DNA of 64,000 nt from Diphasiastrum complanatum (GCA_029204225.1 CM055111.1:41790815-41854814); one strand, 5' to 3'; numbered from the stretch's first letter, positions 35,340 to 47,451 are shown. The notes: generated by a model not told the origin, from the letters alone. Numbers and translations are program-made.

Positions 35340-35800
35340 AAAGAATACAAGCAGTTGAGGATTTGAAGCAGACACTTGTCACTGCACCCATTCTCCGAGC
35401 ACCGAACTATCAACAAAAATTCCATGTTCATACAGACGCTAGTAAGTATGCTATTGGAGTCATCCTAACGCAGCCAAGAGAATTTGGGAAAGACTATCCG
35501 ATTCATTTCCTCAACCAACAGTTAGTCCCTACTGAAGTAAATTATTCTACAACCGAAAGAGAGGCGTTAGAAATTATATACATTGTCCAGAAATTACGTC
35601 ATTATTTATTTAAGAAATCAATTCAAGTTTTATACTGATCGCCAAGCATTATTATTTATGTTGAATAAATCGTGCAACACTGGTCATATAGCTAGATGGT
35701 TACTTATCCTTTTAGAATTTGACTTCAAGATTATTGTTAAAAAAAGTGAGCAACATTTTCTCGCTAATCATTTATCCAGGATAGCATCGGCTAATAGAGT
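35340..35800 (+). pseudogene. Gypsy RNase H
   Basis: HVHTDASKYAIGVILTQPRE, then VNYSTTEREALEIIY, then after a frameshift FYTDRQALLFMLNKSCNTGH, RWLLILLEFDFKIIVKK and FLANHLSRI. These are the RNase H catalytic-site motifs (TDAS, E in TTERE, TD.QAL) and the tether region, in normal order. Confidence 0.9.
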
Positions 35801-35959
35801 CACAAAGCCTATCAATGACAAACTACCGGATGCGTACCTATTCCAAATTGACGATACTGCTAGATGGGCTGAAGAAATAGTCTCATTTCTATCAACCGGA
35901 GTACTGGACCCAACTATGTCTAAAGTTGATAAGCGTAAACTGATATTGAAATCTAGGCC

Positions 35960-36209
35960 TTACCTTTTAATTACTGGACAATTGTATAAAAAAGGTGTAG
36001 ATGGAATAATCAGGAGGTGTGGTACCGAAGATGAAGTCGAACAAATAATTTTTCTGACACATGAAGATGAAGGAGGAGGGCACTTCTCGTTTGACAGTAC
36101 CGCTAAGAAAGTTTTATTAGTCGATACCTGGTGGCCGACATTATTTAAAGATACTTACGCACAAAAAAAACCCTGTGATGTTTGCCAATGAATAAACACT
36201 TCCGAATGT
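35960..36209 (+). pseudogene. Gypsy integrase, 5' part (split by insertion)
   Basis: Reads LLITGQLYKKGVDGIIRRCG, then the zinc-binding HHCC region THEDEGGGHFSFDSTAKKVL and CDVCQ. The frame is cut at 36209 by the LTR element whose AATGT duplication is 36205-36209, and it resumes at 58826. Confidence 0.88.
36205..36209. repeat. Target-site duplication AATGT, left copy
   Basis: Matches 58826-58830 exactly. It flanks the LTR element 36210-58825, which proves one insertion event into the gypsy integrase. Confidence 0.93.
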
Positions 36210-36771
36210 TGTCATGTGCTGCATGTAATTAGCCCATGAGCTTACTAATGAATTGCCAAATATGGCCATGGACCTAAAGTAGACTAGAATTAGTCATTAG
36301 GATAGTTAATAAGGTGGCTCAAACAACCTCACTATATTTGCAAATAGCGGACTTGTAATAATGGTTGTAAGGCCCAAATTAGCCAAATAAGGCCCCAAAC
36401 TTATAGTAGAGGCAAAATGACCACTATAAATAGCTGAGGTCGTGCTAAATTTGGAGGCTATTGTTCATTTTGTAATTTTGAGTTTTAAGAGATCTTGGAG
36501 CTTCTCTTGGAGAGCTTTCTTGATGAAGAAAGTAGTTCATGTGCCTAAAATCACATGAGAGCTATGATCATGCTCTAGAATTAGGCCCATGTCCTGTGAA
36601 TGATCAATAATCATGAATAATGATATTTTACTTTGCCTATTTTGGTGAAGTTTTTCTACTTTTGTCTAGTTTCTTGATTTCTTGAGTATTTTCTTGATTT
36701 CTTGCATTTCCATTATAATTTGATGTTAATGAATGGATGAGATATTTAAATGCTAAAATTGGCACATGACA
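36210..36771 (+). repeat. 5' LTR of the 36210-58825 element
   Basis: 562 bp, TGTCATG...CATGACA. A promoter-like TATAAATA lies at 36425-36432. The same sequence recurs at 51895-52257 plus 58626-58825. Confidence 0.93.
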
Positions 36772-36775
36772 ATTT

Positions 36776-36787
36776 TGGTATGAGAGC
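36776..36787 (+). other. Primer-binding site, initiator-Met tRNA type with one mismatch
   Basis: TGGTATGAGAGC lies four bases after the 5' LTR and differs by one base from the standard TGGTATCAGAGC. Confidence 0.8.
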
Positions 36788-38380
36788 ATTAGATCCTTTC
36801 CCCATCAGATTTGGTGGTTTGTGTTAAGTTTGGTAGAGTTTCTTGTTCTAGTTTTCTTGTTTTTTCAATTTCCAGCAAGTATTGATTCAATTTTTGACCA
36901 ATTAGATTTCATTTCTTGTTTAGTTTCTTGTTTTACATCAGTAGATCTCTCTTTTAGCTTTTTGGAGGTCTGAGATTTTGTGATTTGGAGCTATAATGAC
37001 CAAGTTATGGCCATTTTAGTGTTTTCTTTCCAATTTTAGCTACTTGTAGTTTTTGCAGTCTGTTTTCTCCATTTTTAGATGAATTTTTGGCCAAAATTTT
37101 AGATTGTAATTGTATAGGATTGTAGATATCACTCTTAGCTTGAATTTGAGCCAATTTGCAGCCAATTTAGTTGAAAATTGAGAGACATATGACATTTCTT
37201 GTGTGGGAGGTCAAATTTTAGCTTTGGTAGGAAATTTGGGAGAGAAGCACTTCAACCTTTCATTCTTGAAGTTCTATTTCTCTGTAGATTTTTTTTCAGT
37301 TCTTTCATTTTGAAGTTTTGTTTAAAAAAATATTAAATAAAAAAAAATCTAACCCTAACCCTACCTTTGCACCGCCCTAAAACAGCCCTAACCCTACCCC
37401 ATTTCAGGTTGCAAAATGGTCAAGAATATCCGCAGCTGCAGTTTTCTCTAGCAATTTCATTACATGCTAGAAGTTCGCACTCCCTGGACCTATCATCACC
37501 AAGCATTCCTTCAAATTTGTCATATCATATCCATTTGGAAGGGCCGAAGCAAGGGATTTTTTCCACTCTATATTTCCTCCTCAATTTCTCCATTTGTGTC
37601 ATCTTGCTCATCGTGTACTGAATGAAAATCTATTATCACGGTTTCAACGAAAGAAGTATCAGTCATGCGCCGCAGGATGAAGCATCATTGCTTCCTTTGC
37701 TACTTCATTCAAATCAGTAGTAGCGATACACTAGCTATCTGCAGTGAAAGTGTCAGTGACTGCCTCCTTGATAGCTTGCACAGAATGAGAAATTTGTTGA
37801 AGCATTTGTTAGTGAAGATTCAAGCATAATTGATATACATTTGGATTTCAATAGCATAGACTTCAAGAAGCTGAGTGCCCTTCTTTTGATCATCAGAACC
37901 ATCTTCTTTTGATCATCAGTGCAAAGATAAGAAAAGAAATTAGTTGACGCAGAGAGTATCTGAACATATCAGATCGCTTGGGCCTTAGAGATTTTGCCAG
38001 CATTGGATCAGATGCAATGCCAGACAAGCATCGCAGATGAAGTAGAGGAGCAGCAAGCTATGGCGCTGCAAGAGCCTCTTTCATTCGAAATTGAAACTAG
38101 AGATTTAAACCAGATTCAGAATATCCCTCCAAAAGCATGATCCACCGAATCCTACACTAGCATCTAGAAAGCGAGATTCAAACACCATATCTCTTCGGTT
38201 GAGTTTCTCTCTCCTTTTCAGTTGAGTTTCTCTCTCCTATGCCTCACTTTGGATTCGGTTGAGATCAGTTACTCATGCCTTTCCTCCGTCAATCGAGATT
38301 TCACAGATTCCATTCCCCCTTTTATAAGTTCTTATATACATTGAATTTTTGAATTCTTTGAACTCTCATAACTTCTCCGT
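36788..38380. other. Leader of the non-autonomous LTR element
   Basis: T-rich leader, a short CCCTAACCC-like patch near 37352-37400, and small local duplications (near 37870-37920 and 38195-38240). No coding signature. Confidence 0.5.
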
Positions 38381-38920
38381 GTGACCCCGGATTTCAGTGC
38401 CGTAAAAAAAAAACTTCATCAGCTCAATAAGACTGACAGTGATCAATTCTGTGATCTTGAAGAAGTCAAAAGACAACATCAACGTGGTGCAAACAACATT
38501 TTGACCATAATGAAGATGATAATGTTGATTATGAGGCCTATGAAAGTGAAGAAATTGACAAAAATGAAGGGTGCTCCCTCTATGCCCCTACCATTATGAT
38601 TGGTCCTTCTCTGATGGGTACATCATTTGCTGATGTAAATGATTTTAAGGAGGGAGTGGAGTGACAATTTCCAGTCCCTATGTCACTCTGGCAAGTGGAG
38701 CGACAATTTCCAGTCCCTATACCAATTTTGTGGGAAGTCTAACGCCATCAACTCACCAACAGTGGGTCAGTATTCATGGTCAAATAATAGTGTAGACCCT
38801 ACTATCAGTAAAGTGACCGATGGAACAAAGGAGATATTAGGTACACTTTTAACTACCATACAAGATAGTACCGAACAAACGAAACAAACATGGCAACAAT
38901 TACAAGAAATGTCAGAGTGA
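38381..38920 (+). pseudogene. Degenerate coding stretch of unknown function, upstream part
   Basis: Two short open pieces (38381-38599 and 38639-38920) with a 37-bp duplication between them (GTGGAGTGACAATTTCCAGT at about 38657 and again, one base different, at about 38694). They are probably the front of the protein that becomes clear at 39026. No domain recognised. Confidence 0.35.
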
Positions 38921-39025
38921 AGATGGAAAGAAATTTACAACAAGATGATCGTTCTTTTTTACTCTATCTTACAATTGGCTGGTATTCCACAATAGCCAAT
39001 TGATATTCAAACTACTAATCCTGAA

Positions 39026-40063
39026 ATGGGTACCATTGTTTATTTCTATGAAACAACGTTTCCTGTAGTCCAAGGACGAACTTCCAAGCTAAAGGCAGAT
39101 ATCGATCAAGATGTTTTGAGCAAACAAGATCATGAATCTTCTGATGAAGCTGATGATTTCAAGGATGAAAGCAAAATTCTTAATATCGATCTACCTTTCA
39201 CGGAGACAAATCAATATCAGCAAAGCACCAATGGACAAGTGGATGAAGACCAACTTGAGAATCTAGACCAAGTCTTGTCCGACAGTTGTAATGATCAGGA
39301 CCAAGATCAAAATAAGGAGGTATACTATGAGTCGAGCGAACTTCTACAACTGCAGTTAAATCATGGAGTACAATTCGATTGCCGAGAATTATGCTCTACT
39401 CCACAAATCAGTGGTTATGACCATATTGTTGATAATGATCTATATGGAATTATTCCTGAACATGGATCAAGCGAGCGATATAACACTTATGCAAAATTCA
39501 AATACCAATACAACAATGAGCTTTTTGATGATGAAATTGGTATCAACATTGCTTCAATGAAGTCAATAATAAGAGCATCCAAAAATCTGAAGCAAATTTG
39601 CACCGAGTTACCAACGAATGAATCTAATGTGATATTGATGGAAGGAGTTGGTGCTAAATCCTTGAATATTCTTGCGTTAGAGGATGCCATCAATCCTATC
39701 AACAAGGAAAATATATTAACTTTGAAATTGAATTCAAAACCGTCAAATTCCTTGTGTACAGATGACCAAAAAGATCCCTACACTGCATGGGATTTGATGA
39801 ATCCGAATGTGGGATGCATGGCTCTAATAATTGCTCTGGAGTTAAAAATGGACACCACTATCCTACATCAAGGAGAAATGCATAAGGCTATAACACTGGA
39901 TGTACGGACAAAAAAAGACGCATCTGGAATTGGATAGCCCATCCAATCAGGGAAGATACTGAGGAAGAAGACTTTCGAATGTCTATTGCTCGGATTCTGT
40001 CAACCCATGCAGAACTAATGCCACTTGAGGCTTTTCTGTGTTTCATCAATCTCTTTTTCAGTG
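39026..40063 (+). pseudogene. Acidic ORF of unknown function in the non-autonomous LTR element
   Basis: A 303-codon open frame (39026-39937) whose first half is very rich in Asp, Glu, Gln and Asn (DQDVLSKQDHESSDEADDFK; SDSCNDQDQDQNKEV). The second half looks globular (ASMKSIIRASKNLKQICTEL, DAINPINKENILTLKLNS). After a frameshift near 39905 an open stretch continues (IAHPIREDTEEEDFRMSIAR, AFLCFINLFFSDR) up to 40063, where the minus-strand gypsy begins. The true C-terminus therefore lies beyond that insertion or is lost. I do not recognise the family; a divergent gag-like structural protein is one possibility. Confidence 0.5.
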
Positions 40064-40845
40064 ACCGCCTGTCAACAAGGGTTAGTTCACTGGATAGGCA
40101 CCTAACTATGCATAGATGCTACTTTTAGTCAGTTCCCTACTTTTTGTCTATCTCTACCTCCCCTAACACTACTCACACTAACTCTACTCCCCTAACTAAC
40201 TTCATCATGATTGTTGGTGAAGAGAAAGGATAGAATAGAAGAGGAAGAAGAAGGAGAAGAAAGAAAGAGAGAGAGATGAGATGGAGGTTAGCTCAAATGC
40301 TCAATTTCATTGCTTATGGAAAAACCTTAACTAGCATAAACAAAAAGCATGGAAAATGGAAATAACAAGCAAACCACAACAATAGCATAAGCAAGAGTGA
40401 TTAGCAAATGAGAATGCTTGAGCTCTCCAAATGATAGAGTCTCCTCTTCTTTATTAAGGATCGAAATAGAGTACAAATGGTGTCTTTTATAAAATGGGGA
40501 AGGCCCTTGCCCCAAAATCCTATTGGCTGATATTTGCATTGATCATATCCATTCATCTTGGACCCAACTTGATCCAAGGGTCCACAAAAAGTACATTGAA
40601 ATTCACAAGATTCATGTGAGTCCCAATTTGGACCCAACTCTAAAAAGTAATCTCTAAGTTTTAAAATGACTTTGGGCCTCTAGTTTTATTTTAGTTCAAA
40701 GGCCCAAGTCTATTTTATTTTATTTACAACTTAAGCTTGCGTGCTCATTGGGCCATGGGCTTATGCGCGTAGAATGCCATGCCCTCGCAACACATTTTAT
40801 TAGTTGATTTTATTTATTTACAATTCGTTGGGAATACCCCCAACA
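40064..40845 (-). repeat. 3' LTR of the minus-strand gypsy, outer end truncated
   Basis: Begins on the minus strand with TGTTGGGGGTATTCCC at 40845 and matches 50868-51637 almost throughout. It has an extra 14-bp insertion near 40810. The terminal 26-34 bp present in the other LTR are missing at 40064. Confidence 0.9.
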
Positions 40846-43800
40846 GGACCCACGGCCTGAAGTAGTGCCGGTCCCTCGGCACTCTGCCGGTTCAATAAAG
40901 AGTCTTCTTGGCCCGCCTTTGTTGGATCAGGTAGCCCGTGACGTCTTCCATAAAGTTGAGGCGGTCCAATTTCTTCAAGTCCTTGGGCGTGTGAAGGGAC
41001 TTGAGGACTCATGTCAGCTAGTCTTGGTCGACCCACGCATGGAATCTGCGTGTCCAGGATCGCCAAGAAGGGCAGCTCGGTAATACACACGAGCGATTGG
41101 TAGTTGATCTTCAACTTTGTCAGAAGCTAGCGCCTTATTAGGATCAAAAAATATGGGGGGGAGAAAATTGTCCCATTTAGTTTCAATCCCCATTAAATGT
41201 TCTAAGTCTCGGCGTAAGTGGCTGCCACGTGGACTGTTGGATCAGGGCAGTTGAAGTAGTTATTGGCGAATATGGTGAGAGCCCTTCTGGCATCTACATC
41301 CATATTCCAACCGTACTCTGATGGAATGATTGGCCAATTGAAATTTTGAATTGTGATCTTGTCCAAAGGGGTGCCGCATTCCGCCCATTTGGATCGTCAT
41401 GTGCATGGCAGGAAGTGCGCATTCACCCGTAGTTGTTGCGGACTTGTCACATAGGCCCTGATGGCTGCATGGTCTCTTTCAAATAGCTGCTAACACCACT
41501 CTGGTTGTGGTTGGAGGGCAGGTAATGCTTGCAACTCCTTGCCCTTTATTGTCTGAGCTGAAAAAGATATTTGCTAGCCGCCTCTAGATGACTCGTGGGA
41601 ATACTTTGCTAGGAATTCGTTTATTTTCTTCTCCATGGACTTTGGTCTTCGGAAGGCCCGGCTGGTAGATATGGTGTGCGAACCTCTAGATGATGTTGCA
41701 TGTCATTCCTCTTGGCTTTGGCTGGTACTTGCGCCTTGGCCTTGGTCTCGCATCTCAGCACCCGTATCTGTTGGTCCTTGGTCTTGGCCTTCGAACTCTT
41801 GATCTTGACTAAACCCCCCTATTGCTTGCTGGCTTTGGTCCTGGCTCGTATTGGCATGTGCAGCGTCAAAAGCGGGTGGCAGTGGAATCACCACGGGGGT
41901 GGGCTGGGTCTTCTTTTCCATGTACTGTTGGCAAGCCTTGAGGGCTTTCTTGGCTTGGGCGAGCTCGTGAGTTGCGCTTGCCCGATATTTATCGAGCTCT
42001 GCCTAGTAGTTGTTTAATGTTTGGCTGTATACCTGCACCTGACGCCTAAAGAGATAGCGGCCTTGAGTTTGGTGCAGGTTGAGCTAACCATGTGAGCTTT
42101 TCACTTTGTAGGACTTTGACTTCTGCCCCCAAGCACGTATTCTCTGCTTCGCAAATTTGTAGTTGCACCTGGAGTGGAGCAAGCCATTGGGACGCTTCGG
42201 ATTGAAGCTCCCGCACCTTCGTGGAGGCCTTTGTCAGCGCTTTAGAGAGGCTTTGGATGTATTGATTAAGGACATCCTCCTTATGCTGCAGCTTGGCAAT
42301 CTCCCGGTGCCCTTCTTGTTCATGTTGTTGAGCTAGAATTAGCTCGTGCTGCAGCTTTATGAGTTCTGCTCGCAGTTGTGTGTTGCTTGTTGCCAGGTGT
42401 AGTACCCTGCTTTCCAAAATAGCCTTGGCTGCTACCGCCTCCAGGATGTATTTTCCCAAAGTCTGATATGCTGTCGTTAAGTCAGTTGGAGCAGCCGGTA
42501 CACTGGCACTGATAGGGGCTTGTTTGGTATCAGCCCCGACGACTTGTGGAACTCCGTCGTCATCGTCTTCAATCAGGTTCTCGTTGGATCTGATGTCATC
42601 TGGGGCAGTGGGATCAGCCCAATCTGGCGATGGTATAAAGATTTGGCGATGTTTGAACAAATGCATCATCAGGCAACGGTTGGTTGCCCTTGACAACCTT
42701 TAGTGGCAAAACAGGTGGGGTTTGATAAGCAACAGTGGAAACGGGGGTAAGAACGGTTTGTCCAAATGAGAGGATGGGTGGAACAGAGGGGAACTGGAGT
42801 GTGGTGTGGAGCACGGAAGGTGAGGATGGAGCAGAAATGGTCTGGCGTGAGGGTGAAAAGTTGATGACTTGCATCCATGCCAGAGTGTCTGGAGACAACT
42901 AAGAATCAGAGGGATTAAACGTGAGGGGAGCAACGGTGGCGGCAGGAGTGATGGAGGATGCGATGGTGATGGAAGGAGTAGTGGATAATGGAACAGAAAT
43001 GGGAGCGGTATCAATAGAGAAAATGGGGATGGCAACAAAAATAGTTGTGGATGGAACAAAAAGAGGGGTAGTGACAACAGAGATCGGAGTGGAGGGTTGC
43101 ACGGAAGAAGAAGTGGCAGCGGTTAATGGAGTGGTTAATGCGGTGGTGGTGGTGCGTTGTCGGGTAGTAGCTAGAGATGAAGATGAAGAGGCAGCGCCAC
43201 ACATTTGTTTGCTAGCCCTTGTGTCAGTAACTGTAGGTTGGGAGGAGGTGGATGCTTGAGATGGTGGATAGAGGTTAGTGTGCGGCATGAAGGAAGACAA
43301 AAGGGTTGAGCGGTGGAAGCCGCGCACTTTCACCTCGAGAAGTGCGTAGGCAAAACTACACAACAGAGGGCCTGCTGCAATACGCTCACAATTATTGGGT
43401 TTGATGGAGATGGTTAGTTCTCGAATGATGAAGCTATGCCAGTCGCATGGCACAACTGAGGGGCCAGAGAATGCCAGAAAGGATTCCACTATCTGACTTA
43501 GCAACTTGGACTGGATTCTGTCCTTGTGAAATGTTCAAACAACCAGAAAGTTGTTCAACAGATGCGCAGCTGCTTGAATGACGGGTTCCGTGATAGCATC
43601 TATCAAGTAACCATTGTTAGTCTGGAATGGAATTTCAAGTAACCATCATTAGTCTGGATTGGGATTTTTGGTGCAGTTTGGATGACGAAAGATTTGATCA
43701 AGGTTTCTGCCTGACGATGGGAGATGGGCTGACGGTCACCGGACATAATGCCAACGGTGACCATCGAGTTCGCGTTAATCCTGACCTTGTATGTGGTACC

Positions 43801-44047
43801 TTGGTACAGGAAGTGGAAGCGTGTCTTCAACGCATCCCAGGTGGCGTAACGTGGGGACGAGGCCTATGTTAATCTCAGAAAGGAAAAGCGCCGAAAAAAA
43901 TTCCATTGCCTCAAGAAGTGGGCCAGCTGTCGGAAGCCATGGTTGAATTAGAGCGTTAGAGTGTAAGGGCCAAATCTGTGTGGCTGAGGGGATTTCACGC
44001 TGGATCACCTGCTTGGTGCCAGAGTCTTCAGAGGATGAGGAGGCCAT
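40846..44047 (-). pseudogene. Accessory ORF of unknown family, about 1,000 codons, in the minus-strand gypsy
   Basis: Same strand as gag and integrase, filling all the space between integrase and 3' LTR. It opens MASSSSEDSGTKQVIQREIP (44047). A folded-looking N-terminal part follows (ATWDALKTRFHFLYQGTTYK; LSQIVESFLAFSGPSVVPCD; RIAAGPLLCSFAYALLEVKV). Next are a Ser/Thr/Pro-rich stretch (about 43270-42900) and a Gln-rich coiled coil (about 42500-41930; LRAELIKLQHELILAQQHEQ). A C-terminal part has KINEFLAKYSHESSRGG, ALTIFANNYFNCPDPTVHVA and LHTPKDLKKLDRLNFMEDV. It is broken by a frameshift near 43840, a 32-bp duplication (43603-43666), an in-frame TAG (42899-42901) and others. Athila elements carry an env-like frame in this position, but I see no signal peptide or membrane segment here. 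Confidence 0.6.
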
Positions 44048-44180
44048 GTTAGCAGTGATGGTTAAAGGGCAAAAAAGTAGGAAAAACGGTGGAAAAGGTA
44101 GAAAGGTGTGGAAACGACAAAAAACTATGAATAACGAGTGTTAGATGGCGAGAACTATAGTTCAGTGCGCAGATCTGTGT

Positions 44181-44834
44181 TCAGTATGAGCAGATGATGA
44201 GCATGCTACACATTATCTTATTGGATGATTCTGCTTGCCCATTACCACGAGGATAATAAGGCGTATTGGTTCTATGGATCACGAAGAATTCCTCCAACAA
44301 GACCTTGATGGTCTCATTGAAGAAATGACTTCCGCAATCGTTGACTAGCTCCACCGGGCATCCGAAGCGCACAATGATATTTTCATAAAGGAACTTGGCA
44401 GTGGTCCTAGCATCAACTACTCTGACTGCCTTGGCTTCGACCCACTCGGTGAGATAGTCCGTGGCTACAATTATGTATCGAGCCTGGGAACTCCTTGCTT
44501 CAGGGTGAATTGGACCGATGTAATCCAATCCCCACTTTTCGAATGGTGCTTGGGCTAAGACCAGGTGTAGTAGGTCATAATTCAATCTCGTTGGTCTCCT
44601 CGCCCTTTGGCACACATCGCACTTTCTCAAGTATTCCTCCATATCCTTATGAATCATTGGCCACCAACATCCTGATTGCAGGATCTTGCGAACCCATGCC
44701 TTCATGTGAAAGTGAAATGATTTGGGTGGCCTCATGAGGGAGAATACATCGTCGAAGAATCATGTCTGGACCTCTTCAATACAACTGGCCGACAATCAAC
44801 TGATAAGGTCTAGCTTTCAAGATACGAGGACGAG
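44181..44834 (-). pseudogene. Gypsy integrase of the minus-strand element, C-terminus lost
   Basis: Starts PRPRILKARPYQLIVGQLY, then GCWWPMIHKDMEEYLRKCDV and CQRA (zinc-binding region). The catalytic core has all three acidic residues in place: D in VATDYLTEWVEAKAV, D in LVNDCGSHFF and E in GNGQAESSNK. After NKIMCSM the family text stops at about 44190 and the usual C-terminal domain is missing. The upstream end is abrupt: the RNase H that should precede it lies on the plus strand and ends at 47451. Confidence 0.88.
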
Positions 44835-47451
44835 GCAGCAATAGTAGATGGAGGATCATGTGTCAAGTTGATCTCCACTACTTTGTATGAAAAGTGGGGT
44901 TTACAAGGGTTGAAGCCAGCAAGATTCACCATCAGGATCAATCATGTGTGAAACCAAAAGGTGTAGTTGTTGATATCCCTGTAAAAATAGCAGGCATGCA
45001 GTTTGTGATCACTTTTGTAGTCATGGATATACCTGAACCTCCAACTGCATACCATGTGTTACTAGGAAGACCATGGTTGCGGACTACGCAAGTAGTACAC
45101 AATTGGGGTACTGGGAAACTCACCTTCGAGAATAGAGAGCAGGCTGTAAAGGTTGATCCAACCACATGGGCAGTGAAACCTATTGCACCCAAAGTTGATG
45201 ACGGATCATCCACGACAGATCACACGATTGATTGCCCAAGGCCAGCCAAGGGAGGTCATTATGATTCAAAAACGGATGTCGTGAGATGGACGAATGCATT
45301 AGCAACTATTGACTGTCGGGCATGTCAATATGAATCAGATCCTGAACCCAGTACATCTTCACCCAAGTGCTACACTATGGACACACAAATCACATTTGGG
45401 GTGAATATGATAAACGTAGCATGGTTGTCAGCGGAACCTATTGAGAACCCAGTGGATGATGATTTAGTCCCTTGGCAACATGCTCTAACTTATAATAAGG
45501 AGATTGAGCTGACTGACGAGTAGGTCCTACAGCACATGGACCCAGATCGTTACAAAATCAAGAAAGTACCAGCTCAACCACCGCAAAAGTCTGCTATGGC
45601 AAAAGTCTCAAGGATCGATCCAACCAAGGCACCTACAAATAAGAAGAATTAGTTGTAGCAATGCTACAACTAGGTGATCCGATGGAGTGATCTACCCAAA
45701 GAGGTGATAACTATAGTGGATGTTGATATTCGCAACCATGAGGCAAATGTCACTACAGTTCCGATGAAAGACAACAAGGATGAATCCACCAAAATGACAA
45801 AAAAGAGCAAAAAGAAGGTGTTGGATTCCTTGAAGTCAATCAAGATGGACTCAGATACAACGTCATCTTCTACACAGATGATAGAAAACCAAAAGATGAC
45901 CAGTCGGGCTAAGATCAATATGCTGAAAGAGGAATCTTAATGAGCTCCAGTTCACGAGATGCTTGAAACTTTCAAAAATTATACCTTGGACGACGTGGTA
46001 ATTATGATGTCTCAAGCCCAATGAGAACCTGATCAAAGTCAGGCACCAGCGGAGCAAGTATTTGAGGGACCTGCGCGAACACAGCCGATGAACCTTGCTG
46101 AGCCAGGTGAAGAAGAAATGATAGTGCATGACTACGATCCTTGTTGGTGGAGTATAAAGACTGTTTTTCCTAGAGTTACAGTGATCTGAAGGGCATTCCA
46201 CCAGCAATAGTCCAACACACCATACCCTTTGGTGGATGGAGTAGTCTCCAAGGTAAGCCGTTACTACCGCTGCAACCCAAATTATACAGAGCTGATTAAG
46301 CAAGAGTTGTAGAAGCTGATGGATGCAGATTTCATTTATGAAATCGAGCACACGAAATGGGTATCGCCGATAGTTATAGTACCCAAGAAGAACGGCAAAA
46401 TGCGGATTTGTGTGAATCTGAAGGTGCTAAATGCAGTCACCAGAAAGGATCATTTTTCTTTACCATTTACGAAAAGTGTCCTCGACAAAGTAGCTGGTGC
46501 CGAAGCCTACATTTTTCTAGATGGCTTCAGCGGCTACAACCAGATGAAGATAGCCCCCCAAGACCAGCACAAGACAGCAATTTGGAGAAAGTGCTACAAA
46601 AATGTCACAACTTCCAGATCTTCTTGAATCCAGAAAAATGTCAATTTTGAGTGACACATGGCTTGATTGTCAGCCATATAGTGTCAAGACACGGGATCGC
46701 CACAGACCTATCAAAGATTAGGATCATTGTTGATCTACCACCACCGGGGACGATCCACGAAGTCTACATCTTCATGGGTCATGCTAACTATTATAGGATC
46801 TTCATTCTTGATTTGCGGAGTTAGCCCAACCAATTTACAAACTCACAACGGATCCACATTGGAATGAGAAAGCCCTAAAGGCTCTCCAAAAGCTTAAGGA
46901 TGCATTGGTTTCAACACCAACCTTACGTCCAATTGGTCCATTGAGTTTCATGTGCATACGGACGCATCGAAGTATGCAGTTGGAGCAGTCTTAACCCAGC
47001 AAGGTGAACACAAAAAGGATTTTCCAATCCGATTTGCAAGATGACAGCTCAGTAATACAGAAATGAATTATTCAACCACAGAGCGGGAAGCACTGGCAAT
47101 GATCTATGCGGTTAAAATTTTTGACACTACCTGATGGCCACACATTTCGCTTTTTATACGAACCATCAACTCTTGCTCTATCTCGTTAACAAAACTTGCA
47201 ACACCGGGAGAATCACCAGATGGCTACTTCTGTTGTTGGAGTTTGATTTTCGGATAGTTTGTAAGGGAAAACAACACTACATGGCACATCATGTGTCGCG
47301 AATCAAGGGAGGGGAGGTTGCAACCCAACTCAACGATGAGCTGACCAATGCTACCTTATTTTACGTGGACACAATACCAGAATGGGCTGCCGACATTGTT
47401 GAATATCTAATGCGGGGCCAACCAGACAAGTCACTACCAAAGGGAGATCAG
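44835..47451 (+). pseudogene. Inverted protease-RT-RNase H block of the minus-strand gypsy
   Basis: Protease: AAIVDGGSCVKLIS (44835) onward to VITFVVMDIPEPPTAYHVLL and GRPWLRTTQVVHNWGTG, then NALATIDC. RT: WVSPIVIVPKKNGKMRICVN, EAYIFLDGFSGYNQMKIAPQ and DQHKTAI. A deletion follows (46580), with text resuming at LEKVLQKCHNFQIFLNPEKC, so the YxDD polymerase motif is gone. RNase H: VHTDASKYAVGAVLTQQGE-like text (46950), EMNYSTTEREALAMIYAV, YLVNKTCNTGRITRWLLLLL and HVSRIKGG. It ends at LPKGDQ (47451). Both ends meet the minus-strand halves of the same polyprotein, within a base of reading-frame continuity. Confidence 0.88.

Noticed and set aside
37350-37402. Telomere-like CCCTAACCC repeats
   Set aside because: Only a few irregular units in a C-rich patch; not an interstitial telomere array.
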